Notes under the pieces: generated by a model
Databases searched by the model: none
The model's input: the letters and a program-made list of their open reading frames with translations, nothing else
What the model was told of the DNA's origin: nothing
Translations under genes and position numbers: made by a program
DNA from: Simplicispira psychrophila DSM 11588
GTDB taxonomy: Bacteria > Pseudomonadota > Gammaproteobacteria > Burkholderiales > Burkholderiaceae_C
DNA: 64,000 nt
NCBI RefSeq assembly: GCF_000688255.1
Contig: NZ_JHYS01000001.1
Location: forward strand, 372,001 to 436,000
Reading direction: 5' to 3'
In this document: positions 9,648-17,479 of the stretch, one piece after another
Numbering within the stretch: the stretch's first letter is position 1
Layout: every line of letters begins with the position of its first letter

Positions 9648-10196
9648 ATGCACAGCCCCTCTGCCGCCGCGCCCACGCAGCACTCAACCGCACCGCCCAT
9701 CACACGTCCCGGCGTGCGCTTTTTACTCTTGCATCCGGCCCACTGCATCGCCTTGGGCTTTGGCAGTGGCCTGAGCCGCATCGCGCCCGGCACCGTCGGC
9801 ACGCTGTGGGGCTGGCTGTCGTACGTGTTGCTGCTGCAGCACCTGGACCCGCTGCGCATCGGCGTGGTGATTGTCCTGAGCACCCTGGGCGGCTGGTGGG
9901 CCTGCACCGTCACCGCGCAACACATGCGCGTCTCCGACCCCGGCCCCATCGTCTGGGACGAAATCGTCGCCTTCTGGCTGGTGCTGTGGCTGGCCATGCC
10001 GATGGGTTTTTGGGGCCAGCTCATCGCCTTTGCGCTGTTCCGCTTTTTTGACGCCGCCAAGCCCGGCCCGGTCGGCTGGGCCGACGGCGTCTTCAAGGGC
10101 TTTGGCTGGCGCGGCGGTTGGGGCATTTTGTTTGATGACTTTGTCGCCGCCTTCTGCGCCTTGCTGGTGATCGCTGTCTGGAGGTTCTTCTGGTGA
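9648..10196 (+). CDS. pgpA: Phosphatidylglycerophosphatase A
   Basis: PgpA removes the phosphate from phosphatidylglycerophosphate in the inner membrane to give phosphatidylglycerol. The protein is 182 residues long. It has FGSGLSRIAPGTVGTLWG, the conserved motif DPGPIVWDEIVAFW with acidic residues for Mg binding, and FRFFDAAKPGPVGWAD, with three or four membrane helices. An N-terminal Ala/Thr/Pro-rich segment of about 20 residues precedes the conserved part. Its TGA overlaps the GTG start of the following PncC-GGDEF gene (GTGA), so the two are almost certainly co-translated. Confidence 0.93.
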   Translation: MHSPSAAAPTQHSTAPPITRPGVRFLLLHPAHCIALGFGSGLSRIAPGTVGTLWGWLSYVLLLQHLDPLRIGVVIVLSTLGGWWACTVTAQHMRVSDPGPIVWDEIVAFWLVLWLAMPMGFWGQLIAFALFRFFDAAKPGPVGWADGVFKGFGWRGGWGILFDDFVAAFCALLVIAVWRFFW

Positions 10197-11848
10197 CGCC
10201 GCCCTCACCCTCAAAAAATGAGCTGTCAGCGCTTATTCCACAAGGGCTTGAGGCCGATTTGACTCAAATTTCAGCGCGGCTGCTGGCGCACGGCTGGATG
10301 CTGACCACCGCCGAAAGCTGCACCGGTGGCCTGATCGCCGCGGCCTGCACCGAACGGGCCGGCTCCAGCCAATGGTTTGAGCGCGGCTGGGTCAGCTACT
10401 CCAACGCCGCCAAGACCGAGCTGCTGGGGGTGCCGGCGGCACTGATCGACGCACACGGCGCCGTCAGCGAGCCGGTAGTCCGCGCCATGGCCGAAGGCGC
10501 GCTGGCCCACGCCCACGCCCAGGTCAGCCTCGCCGTCACCGGCATCGCTGGCCCCACGGGTGGCAGCGCCGACAAACCCGTCGGCACGGTGTGGTTTGGC
10601 TGGTGCGTCGCCGGGCAAACCCACAGCCAAGTGCTGCACTTTGCCGGCGACCGCACCGCCGTGCGGCGCGCCACGCTGCACCACGCGCTGGCGCAGCTGA
10701 CCGGGTGGCTGGTACAACAACCACCCGCAGCCAAAACCCGGGGCCAAAGCACCCCAGCGACCCAGACCCCAACGCAGACCCCAACGCAGATCCTGACCCA
10801 TACGCTAGAGCATCTGAAAGAGCAGAACCAGACGCTGCAACGGCTGCTGGAAGAACACATCCGGACGCTGGAGAAAAAAGAAACCCTGTACCGCCAGCTG
10901 ACCGAAGACGCAGAGGACGTACTGTGGCAAACCAACAGCCAACTGCGCATCACCTACATCAGCCCGGCCGACGAACGTCTGCGCGGCTTCAAGGCCGAAG
11001 AGGTGCTGGGAAAGCACATTTTCGAGATTTTTACCGACGAGGGCATTGCTATCGTCCAGGAAAAAATTCAAGCCCGCGCGCTGGCAGAAGCGAGCGGTAC
11101 CACCACCCTTTCTTCGATATTTGAAGTGCAGCACCGCTGCAAGGACGGGCGACTGATATGGGGCGAAGTAGTAGCCAAGCCGGACCGCGACGCACAAGGC
11201 ACCATCATCGGCTACCACGGCATCACCCGAGAAACGACGCAGCGCAAATTGCTGCAGGACCAGGTGCATGACCTGGCGTTCTACGACCCCCTGACCCAAC
11301 TGGCCAACCGCCGCCTGCTGATCGACCATCTCACCCAAGCCCTGCTGTCCTGCCAGCGCCAGCGCAGCCAGGGCGCCCTGCTGTTTCTGGATTTGGACAA
11401 CTTCAAATCCCTCAACGACGCGCACGGCCATGGCGCCGGCGACCTGCTGCTGATCGAAGTGGCGCAGCGTTTGAAAACCTGCGTGCGCGCCATCGACACC
11501 GTGGCCCGTTTTGGCGGTGATGAATTTGTGGTGTTGCTGGGCGTCCTCAGCAACGAAGCCAGCGAGGCCGCCACGCAAGCTGGCGCCATTGCCGAAAAAA
11601 TACGCGCCAGCCTGGCACAGCCCTACCAGATCAGCATCACCCCCGCCCACCAGCAGCCGCCCACGACGGTAGAGCACCGGTGCTCGGCCAGCATTGGCCT
11701 GGTGCTGTTTGACGGCAACGACACCGTCCCCAACCAGATCATTGACCAAGCCGATGCCGCTATGTACCAGGCCAAAAAAGACGGCCGTAACCGCGTCTGC
11801 GTCCATAGCACCGGCGCTGGGACAACCGAGACGAAACACGGCCGGTAG
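10193..11848 (+). CDS. PncC (CinA C-terminal amidase) domain fused to PAS and GGDEF diguanylate cyclase
   Basis: A single uninterrupted frame encodes 551 residues. Residues 18-165 form a CinA-C/PncC domain (TTAESCTGGLIAA, GAVSEPVVRAMAEGA, VTGIAGPTGG, KPVGTVWFG), which in the family deamidates nicotinamide mononucleotide. A Pro/Thr/Gln linker with TPTQTPTQ repeats (about 185-200) leads into a coiled coil (about 205-240) and a PAS sensor domain (about 245-370). The GGDEF domain follows, with intact GGDEF at 441-445 and an RxxD product-inhibition site at 432-435, so it should make cyclic di-GMP. The gene starts at GTG overlapping the pgpA stop. Residues 7-24 come from a dispersed 50-bp element. 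PncC is normally a stand-alone protein or fused to a molybdopterin-like domain. Confidence 0.88.
   Translation: MTPPSPSKNELSALIPQGLEADLTQISARLLAHGWMLTTAESCTGGLIAAACTERAGSSQWFERGWVSYSNAAKTELLGVPAALIDAHGAVSEPVVRAMAEGALAHAHAQVSLAVTGIAGPTGGSADKPVGTVWFGWCVAGQTHSQVLHFAGDRTAVRRATLHHALAQLTGWLVQQPPAAKTRGQSTPATQTPTQTPTQILTHTLEHLKEQNQTLQRLLEEHIRTLEKKETLYRQLTEDAEDVLWQTNSQLRITYISPADERLRGFKAEEVLGKHIFEIFTDEGIAIVQEKIQARALAEASGTTTLSSIFEVQHRCKDGRLIWGEVVAKPDRDAQGTIIGYHGITRETTQRKLLQDQVHDLAFYDPLTQLANRRLLIDHLTQALLSCQRQRSQGALLFLDLDNFKSLNDAHGHGAGDLLLIEVAQRLKTCVRAIDTVARFGGDEFVVLLGVLSNEASEAATQAGAIAEKIRASLAQPYQISITPAHQQPPTTVEHRCSASIGLVLFDGNDTVPNQIIDQADAAMYQAKKDGRNRVCVHSTGAGTTETKHGR
10213..10262 (+). repeat. 50-bp dispersed palindromic element, copy at the 5' end of pncC-GGDEF
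   Basis: The segment runs from an A6 stretch through GAGCTG, CAGCGCTTATTCC and ACAAGGGCTTGAGGCC to GATTTGA, the same layout and length as the thiL and cca copies. It lies 20 bases inside the coding region and is translated between the GTG start and the conserved domain. Confidence 0.75.
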
Positions 11849-11876
11849 ACGCTGTCGAACTTGGGCCGCGCCAGCC

Positions 11877-13364
11877 TCACCCCGCGCCAGCCCCCGTCCG
11901 CTCCAGCAACACCGCGCTGGCGGCGTTCAGGCCCAGCACCTCCACCGCGCAGCCGTGGTGGCGCAGGCGTTGCACCACTTTGTCCAGCGCGCCAACGGCG
12001 GTGATGTCCCAGAAATGGGCGCGCGAGACGTCGATGGTGACACGGCGGTGTTCGGCGCCGAGCACGTCAAAAGCTTCCACAAAAGCGTCGGCCGAGGCAA
12101 AGAACACCTGACCGCTGACCAGCCAGGTGCGCGTACCGGCAGCATCGTCATCGGTGCAACGCACCTCCAGCATCTGCGACACCTTGACGGCAAAGAACAC
12201 ACCGCTCAGCAGCACGCCCACTGCTACGCCCGCCGCCAGGTTGTGGCTGGCGAGGGTGACGACCACGGTGGCCAACATGGCGGCGCTGGACAGGCGTGGA
12301 TGGCGCACCACGGTGCGCAGCGACTTCCAGTCGAAGGTTTCCGCCGACACCATCACCATGATGGCGACCAGCGCAATCACCGGCACCTGCGACACCCAGG
12401 ATTTCAGCGCCACCATCAGGATCAGCAAAAACACACCGGCAAACAGCGTGGACAGACGCCCGCGCCCGCCGTATTTCACGTTGCCGACCGCCTGGCCAAT
12501 CATGCCGCAGCCGGCAATGCCGCCAAAGCAGCTGGCGGCGAGGTTGGCCAGTCCCAGGCCGGAGCATTCGCGGTTCTTGTTGCTCGGGGTGTCGGTCAGC
12601 TCATCAATCACCGCGGCGGTGAGCACCGATTCAAGCAGACCAACCATGGCAATCGCCAGGGCAGGAAGGGCAATGATTTGCAGGGTCTGTAGCGATAGCG
12701 GCACCTCGGGCAAGCCGAACATCGGCAGCGTATCGGGCAACTGACCCAAGTCGGCCACCGTGGGCAGCGCCAAGCCCAGGGCGAAGGACAGCGCACTCAG
12801 CGCCAGCACGCAGATCAGCGGCGACGGAATCGCCGTCAGCGCACGCCAGCCGAGCCAGGCACCCAGACGCGGCAGGCCATAAATCAGCACCAATCCCAGC
12901 GCCAACATCGCCCAAGTGGCGGTACTGGCACCGCGCAGATGCGGCAGCTGCGCGGAAAAAATCAGCACCGCCAGCGCGTTGACAAAACCGGTGCGCACCG
13001 AACTGGAGACAAAGCGCACCAGTACCCCCAGGCGCAGCAGACCAAACAGCACCTGCACCGCGCCCGCCAGCAGCCCGGCGGCGAACAAATATTCCAAGCC
13101 GTGCGACTGCACCAGCGGCGCGGCGACCAGCGCCACCGAACCGGCCGCAGCCGACACCATCGCCGGACGCGCGCCGGCAAAGGCAATCACGATGCTGATG
13201 ACAAACGAGGCAAACAGCCCCACCGACGGATCGACACCGGCGACGAAGGAGAAGGCGATCACCTCGGGGATGAGGGCAAAAGTGGCGACGGCACCGGCCA
13301 GCAGTTCGCGCGGAATGCTGGATGCCCATTCAGCGCGCAGACGGGTCAAGAAGGGGGAGTTCAT
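11877..13364 (-). CDS. SulP family anion transporter with C-terminal STAS domain
   Basis: The 495-residue protein has 10-12 membrane helices starting at IPRELLAGAVATFALIPEVIAFS, the SulP entry signature, followed by FVISIVIAFAGARPAMVSAAAGSVALV. The last 90 residues (about 400-490) form a STAS domain (VSGQVFFASADAF, VTIDVSRAHFWDITAVGALD). Family members carry sulfate, bicarbonate, or dicarboxylates; this short form with an NSPF-like start resembles the proteobacterial group whose substrate is uncertain. No clear Shine-Dalgarno precedes ATG 13364; a hairpin ends about 10 bases upstream. It is convergent with the GGDEF gene, 28 bases apart. Confidence 0.88.
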   Translation of the reverse strand: MNSPFLTRLRAEWASSIPRELLAGAVATFALIPEVIAFSFVAGVDPSVGLFASFVISIVIAFAGARPAMVSAAAGSVALVAAPLVQSHGLEYLFAAGLLAGAVQVLFGLLRLGVLVRFVSSSVRTGFVNALAVLIFSAQLPHLRGASTATWAMLALGLVLIYGLPRLGAWLGWRALTAIPSPLICVLALSALSFALGLALPTVADLGQLPDTLPMFGLPEVPLSLQTLQIIALPALAIAMVGLLESVLTAAVIDELTDTPSNKNRECSGLGLANLAASCFGGIAGCGMIGQAVGNVKYGGRGRLSTLFAGVFLLILMVALKSWVSQVPVIALVAIMVMVSAETFDWKSLRTVVRHPRLSSAAMLATVVVTLASHNLAAGVAVGVLLSGVFFAVKVSQMLEVRCTDDDAAGTRTWLVSGQVFFASADAFVEAFDVLGAEHRRVTIDVSRAHFWDITAVGALDKVVQRLRHHGCAVEVLGLNAASAVLLERTGAGAG

Positions 13365-13373
13365 AAAACGACA

Positions 13374-13391
13374 ACGCGCCCGAAGGCGCGT
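13374..13391 (-). terminator. Hairpin with TTCG-type loop, likely terminator of the UPF0149 gene
   Basis: ACGCGCC and GGCGCGT pair perfectly around a four-base loop that reads TTCG on the minus strand, followed on that strand by a T-rich tail (TGTCGTTTT). It sits 80 bases after the UPF0149 stop but only about 10 bases before the SulP start, so it could alternatively affect SulP translation. Confidence 0.45.
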
Positions 13392-13404
13392 GGAGAAAAA
13401 ACGG

Positions 13405-13454
13405 TCAAATCAGCCTCAAACGCCCGCACAGCAAGCGCTGATAGCTATCAAAAC
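13405..13454 (-). repeat. 50-bp dispersed palindromic element, intergenic copy
   Basis: Read on the minus strand it runs GTTTTGATAGCTATCAGCGC, TTGCTGTGCGGGCG, TTTGAGGCTGATTTGA, matching the 50-position register of the other copies (ATAG at 7-10, GCGC at 17-20, ATTTGA at the end). It lies between the SulP and UPF0149 genes. Confidence 0.8.
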
Positions 13455-13468
13455 AGAAATATCGACGT

Positions 13469-14320
13469 TCAAGCGCCGCAGCACTTCTTGTATTTTTTGC
13501 CACTGCCGCAGCTGCACGGGTCGTTGCGGCCGGGCGCGGGCGCTTTGCGCACGCTTTCGATGCGCGGGCCGAGGCTTTTCCACAGCTGGCGCAAGTCGTA
13601 CACCGCCCAGATGGCGGCGCCAAAGGCTTCGACGCGGGCGTTGCTGGTGCTGGGTTCGCCGTCTTCGCTGTACATGCAGACTTCGGGCTTGCCGGTGTCG
13701 TCTTCGGTCAGGGCGACGATGGCGTCCAGCGCCTCGTCCAGCCAGCCGGCGACTTCCTTGTCGCGTGGCAGCTCCCAGTCTTCGGGCCAGTTTTCGACGG
13801 CAAACATAAAGCCCAAGGCCCAGACTTGGGCAAACGAGGGGATGTCCTGGCCGGCCATCTCGGCGCGTTCTGCTTCGGGCAGGCTGGCGATGGCGCCGCG
13901 CATGTCCATGACTTCGGGCTCGAAGGTGCGCTCGTCGTCCAGGCGCTCCACCGGCGTATCCAGTGCCTGCACCACTTCGTTCCAGCGCAGCATCCACAGT
14001 TCTAAAAACTGCGCCTGCTGGGCCGCATCGGCAAACATCGCCAGCAAGGGCAGGGGCTGGCCCTCAGCCACTTCGGCCGGCTCGCCGTCGCCCAGCAGCA
14101 TGGGCAGGTATTCACCGGGCGCGATGGCGCGGCGCGAACATACCAGTGCGGTCAGGAAGCCATCGCAAAACTCCCATTGCGGGACTTCTTCGCTGCGCGT
14201 GCGCAGGTCTTCCAAGATGTCTTCCAGCGCTTCCAGCTGGTCGGCGCCCAAAGCGGGCGCCAGGGGGGTGCTATCGGTGCTGTCAGCGCTGTCGGGGATA
14301 TCCGAGGTGCGGTCAGTCAT
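13469..14320 (-). CDS. UPF0149/YecA family protein with C-terminal SEC-C metal-binding motif
   Basis: This 283-residue acidic protein carries a YecA/UPF0149-type helical domain ([46 protein letters not shown]) and ends with [22 protein letters not shown]. The Cys-Cys-His/Cys pattern of the tail is the zinc-binding SEC-C motif first known from SecA. Its role is unknown, but SEC-C tails are often linked with translation or protein export. The last conserved Cys pair is intact, so the gene looks functional. Transcription probably ends at the hairpin downstream. Confidence 0.85.
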   Translation of the reverse strand: MTDRTSDIPDSADSTDSTPLAPALGADQLEALEDILEDLRTRSEEVPQWEFCDGFLTALVCSRRAIAPGEYLPMLLGDGEPAEVAEGQPLPLLAMFADAAQQAQFLELWMLRWNEVVQALDTPVERLDDERTFEPEVMDMRGAIASLPEAERAEMAGQDIPSFAQVWALGFMFAVENWPEDWELPRDKEVAGWLDEALDAIVALTEDDTGKPEVCMYSEDGEPSTSNARVEAFGAAIWAVYDLRQLWKSLGPRIESVRKAPAPGRNDPCSCGSGKKYKKCCGA

Positions 14321-14549
14321 GGGGATTCCAGTCGTCAGTCAAAGGCTTTTATGATGCCCGGGCGGCGCACAGCACAAACCGGCTGTGGCGGGCGGGAACG
14401 GCGTGCAAGTGTAGCCCCGCAGGCCTTGCTGCCCCGGCCTTTTTCCCCCTGACCCGGCGCTTTGGGAGGCTTTCCACCATGCCCTGTGATTGTTCCCGAC
14501 GCTGCTTTCCTGTCCCGCATTCCCCACGCTGCGCTAGCGCAGTGGCACC

Positions 14550-15380
14550 ATGATCCTGATGCCCCCCACCGCACCCGTGTTCGCCTACGCATCCGACTAC
14601 GCCGCCTTTCTGCGCCAGCACTTGGCACAGCAGCCGTCCAACGTGGCCAGTTATCCATGGAAGGGGGAACAGCTGTGGCTGAAAAAAGCCGGCCCGCGCC
14701 ATGGCATGTGGCGCTACCACCTGCTGGGCACGCTGGCGCGCCTGGCACGTCTGCCGGTGCTGCGCCCGGTGCCCAACCGGGGCGGCGCCCAGGCCATTGC
14801 CACCGAGGCGCGGCGCCTGCACGACCTGGCCGCGCGCGGCCTGCGCGTGCCCGCCGTGCTGGCGCTGCAGTCCGAAGGATTGCTGCTGCGCCACCTGGGC
14901 GTGCCCGGCCAGCCCACGCCGTCGCTGGCGCAAGAGATCAGGTCGGCAGTGCCGCACGGCAGCGCACCGGTGCTGGCGCTGTGGGCACAAGGCCTGCAGG
15001 CACTGCAGCATGTCCACGCCACCGGCACCAGTTTGAGCCAGGCTTTTGCACGCAATCTGGTGCGCTGTCCGGATGGCGTGGTCGGCTATATCGATTTTGA
15101 AGACGACCCGACACGCACCCTGCCGCTGGTGCATTGCCAGGCGCGTGATGTCCTGTGCTATGTGCATTCAACGGCGCTGTATTTGCAGGACAGCGGCGCC
15201 ACCGAAGGCGCCCGCACCGTGCTGGCCGACTGGCGGGTGCAGTGCAGCCCGGGCCTGCAAAGCACACTGACCGACAGCATCGCCCGCCTGGACTGGGTGC
15301 GCCACCTGCCCGCCTCACGCCGCCTGGGACGCGACCTGCAACGCGCCCGGGCCGCCTACGATGTGCTGCAGCGGTGCTGA
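14550..15380 (+). CDS. Kinase-fold protein, possible lipopolysaccharide kinase-like phosphotransferase
   Basis: The 276-residue product has features of small eukaryotic-like or BUD32/Kdo kinase folds. A Lys appears in WLKKAGPRHGMWRY, an Arg/Glu-rich helix in AIATEARRLHDLAARGLRVPAVLAL, a hinge-like segment after LLLRHLG, and GVVGYIDFEDDP where kinases have the metal-binding DFG. The usual HxD catalytic loop is not obvious: SLSQAFARNLVRCPDG lies at that place. I therefore call it a kinase-fold protein without naming a substrate. It is convergent with the YgjP-like gene, with a dispersed element between them. Confidence 0.5.
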   Translation: MILMPPTAPVFAYASDYAAFLRQHLAQQPSNVASYPWKGEQLWLKKAGPRHGMWRYHLLGTLARLARLPVLRPVPNRGGAQAIATEARRLHDLAARGLRVPAVLALQSEGLLLRHLGVPGQPTPSLAQEIRSAVPHGSAPVLALWAQGLQALQHVHATGTSLSQAFARNLVRCPDGVVGYIDFEDDPTRTLPLVHCQARDVLCYVHSTALYLQDSGATEGARTVLADWRVQCSPGLQSTLTDSIARLDWVRHLPASRRLGRDLQRARAAYDVLQRC

Positions 15381-15383
15381 GGG

Positions 15384-15433
15384 TCAAATCAGCCGCAAAC
15401 GCTTGCTGCGTTTGCGCTTCAAGCTATTAAATG
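15384..15433 (-). repeat. 50-bp dispersed palindromic element, intergenic copy with strong hairpin
   Basis: On the minus strand it reads CATTTAATAGCTTGAAGCGC, AAACGCAGCAAGCGTTTGCG, GCTGATTTGA, exactly 50 positions in the common register. The inner arms GCAAACGC and GCGTTTGC pair perfectly, so it may also stop transcription between the two convergent genes. Confidence 0.8.
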
Positions 15434-15440
15434 AGTATTT

Positions 15441-16235
15441 TTAATCGTCCCAGCACGGCGCTGGTTCGTCACGCAGACTGCGCCGCAGCATGGCGTGGTC
15501 GGGCACCACGGTGGCGACGGTGCGCCAGAAGTCCGCACTGTGGTTCATCTCGCGCAGGTGCGACAACTCGTGTGCCACGACGTAATCAATGATGGCCGGG
15601 CGGTAGTGCAGCAGGCGCCAGTTCAGGCGAATCGACCCATCGGATTTGGCGCTGCCCCAGCGCGTTTGGGCGCTGGACAGGCGCAGGCTGCGCCACTGCA
15701 CGTCCAGCAGCGGCGCAAAGTGGTTCAGCCGGGCGGTGAAGTGCGCCTGCGCCTGGCGCATCAGCCAGGCTTGCACGGTGTCGCGCAGCTGCGCGGCACT
15801 GGCGTGGGCCGGCAGGCCGATGCGCAGCGTGGCGGGCTCCCCTCTGCCCTCGTCAGCGTCCTGCAACGTCCCGGTCAGCGGCTGACGGGCATCCAGGCGC
15901 ATGTGCAGCGGTGCGCCCAGGTAGGGCAGCACGGCGCCATCGCGCCAGTCGATGCGGGCCTGCGCCTGGCGCTGCTGCCGCACCCGGGCCTGGGCCAGCT
16001 TGCGCACGATCCAGTCGGCTTTGAGCCGCAGCGCGGCCTCCACCGATGCCAACGTGGCGCCCCAGGGGGCGCGCACCGCCAGCCCGTCGGCACTCACCAA
16101 GAAACCCATGCTGCGCCGGCGCGCACGTACCAGCACATAAGCCACCACGGCGCCTGGCAGCAGCAGCTCGCGGTTGGCTTGCGGGTGGCGAAATTCAACC
16201 GGTGCTAGGCACTCGTGCAACAGCAGCGGGGACAA
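15441..16235 (-). CDS. YgjP-like (M48/SprT-type) zinc metallopeptidase
   Basis: The 264-residue protein has the C-terminal zinc site VAHELSHLREMNHSADFW, in which two His and a Glu of HELSH plus the downstream His/Asp pair are typical of YgjP-like metallopeptidases (DUF45). The N-terminal half has an Arg-rich strand (VLVRARRRSMGFLVSADGLAVRAP) also typical of the family. The physiological substrate is unknown. It lies 15 bases downstream of gmhB on the same strand, so it probably belongs to the glyQ-glyS-gmhB transcription unit. Confidence 0.8.
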   Translation of the reverse strand: MSPLLLHECLAPVEFRHPQANRELLLPGAVVAYVLVRARRRSMGFLVSADGLAVRAPWGATLASVEAALRLKADWIVRKLAQARVRQQRQAQARIDWRDGAVLPYLGAPLHMRLDARQPLTGTLQDADEGRGEPATLRIGLPAHASAAQLRDTVQAWLMRQAQAHFTARLNHFAPLLDVQWRSLRLSSAQTRWGSAKSDGSIRLNWRLLHYRPAIIDYVVAHELSHLREMNHSADFWRTVATVVPDHAMLRRSLRDEPAPCWDD

Positions 16236-16250
16236 GAGCGCAGTTCCCCA

Positions 16251-16820
16251 TCACCCCGCGCCAGCGGGCAAGGCCGCCGCAGACGCCAGCAGGTAGGCGA
16301 CGGCAGCGGCCAGATCGGCGTGCCGGTGCGTGCCAGCCGGCAGCGACAGCGCCGGGTCGATAGCGGCGCCTTGGCCGCTATCGACCAAGTGCAGCTGCGC
16401 GCCGATGGCCGCGCCCGCCTGCAGGTGCGCGGCGCAGCTGCCGATCACTGGCACGGTGCGCGGGTCAACGCGGTAGCGCTCACAAATCTGCTCCATCAAA
16501 CCAGGGGCTGGCTTGCGGCAGTTGCAGGCATCGGCGGCGGTGTGCGGGCAATAAAAAATGGCGTCAAGGCGTCCGCCCAGAGCCGCCAACTGCTTGTGCA
16601 TCAATGCATGGATGGCGTTGAGCGTGGTGACATCAAACAGACCGCGCCCCAGACCAGACTGGTTGGTGGCCAGCACCACGCGCCAGCCGGCATGGTTCAG
16701 GCTGGCAATGGCTTGCAGGGCGCCCGGCACCGGCACCCACTCCTCCACGCTAGAGATGAAGGCCTCTTCATCGGCCAGGGAATTGATGGTGCCGTCGCGG
16801 TCGAGGATGACGAGTTTCAT
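16251..16820 (-). CDS. gmhB: D-glycero-beta-D-manno-heptose-1,7-bisphosphate 7-phosphatase
   Basis: GmhB removes the 7-phosphate from heptose bisphosphate during ADP-heptose synthesis for the lipopolysaccharide core. The protein, 189 residues long, opens with MKLVILDRDGTIN, the HAD nucleophile motif, then VVLATNQSGLGRGLF and the zinc-binding loop CPHTAADACNCRKPAPG. The later HAD acidic motif appears changed: the usual GDxxxD region reads VIGSCAAHLQAGAAIG, lacking the Asp pair that normally binds Mg. That deviation is worth checking, since it could lower activity. I chose ATG 16820; upstream sequence in frame is Cys-rich and not family-like. Confidence 0.85.
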   Translation of the reverse strand: MKLVILDRDGTINSLADEEAFISSVEEWVPVPGALQAIASLNHAGWRVVLATNQSGLGRGLFDVTTLNAIHALMHKQLAALGGRLDAIFYCPHTAADACNCRKPAPGLMEQICERYRVDPRTVPVIGSCAAHLQAGAAIGAQLHLVDSGQGAAIDPALSLPAGTHRHADLAAAVAYLLASAAALPAGAG

Positions 16821-16827
16821 GGCGCGA

Positions 16828-17472
16828 TTATTGGGGTAAAGCGCCGACTTGGATAAAAGCCGGTGCCGGTAATGCAGTCGGCAGCAGCTGCCAGCCGGTG
16901 ACAAACAGCCCGCTGCTGCGCCCGCGCACCCACTGCAACAGCAAGACCTGGCCGGGGCGCCACTGCGCTGCTTGCGGGTCATCGATCAACACTTGCTGCG
17001 GCCCGTCCAGGCCCGTCACCTGGACGATGAGTTGCGTGCCCCCGGCGGTGCGCGCGCTGGGCGGTGTGAAGTGGCTGCCCAGCACCTCGGCCGCCACGGG
17101 CGGGAGCGATTGCGCGCCTTGCAGATTCAAGTGATGCCACCCCAGTGCACCGGCGCCAGCCACGCACAGCACCAGCCACAGCGCCAAGCCAGCGCGCTGC
17201 ACCGGGCGCCAGCCCCAGCGCCGGCCCGCCCAGCGCGTGGCCAGAAGGGCGATGCACAGCGCCACTACGCCCCACAGCAGCGGTGCCAGCACCGTCAGGG
17301 CATCGCGCGGCGGCGCGAACGGCGTGAGCGGCAACAGCGGCGTTTGCAAGCGGCGGTCGCTTTGCCATTGCAGCAGCCAGCGCAGCCCTACCAGCGCCGC
17401 CGGCGGCGCAAACAGCAGCCACGCCGTGCGCTGCGCGCTGGGCGCGGGAGAAGTAGCAGTTTCTTGCACCAC
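16828..17472 (-). CDS. Hypothetical inner-membrane protein
   Basis: This 214-residue protein has three or four membrane helices in its first 115 residues (AWLLFAPPAALVGLRWLL, VLAPLLWGVVALCIALLAT, AGLALWLVLCVAGAGALGW). A periplasmic-like C-terminal domain follows (TQLIVQVTGLDGPQQVLIDDPQAAQWRPGQVLLLQWVRGRSSG). I do not recognise the family. It sits 7 bases after glyS and 8 bases before gmhB in the same direction, a position consistent with cotranscription. No enzymatic motif is visible. Confidence 0.6.
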   Translation of the reverse strand: MVQETATSPAPSAQRTAWLLFAPPAALVGLRWLLQWQSDRRLQTPLLPLTPFAPPRDALTVLAPLLWGVVALCIALLATRWAGRRWGWRPVQRAGLALWLVLCVAGAGALGWHHLNLQGAQSLPPVAAEVLGSHFTPPSARTAGGTQLIVQVTGLDGPQQVLIDDPQAAQWRPGQVLLLQWVRGRSSGLFVTGWQLLPTALPAPAFIQVGALPQ

Positions 17473-17479
17473 AGACGTT

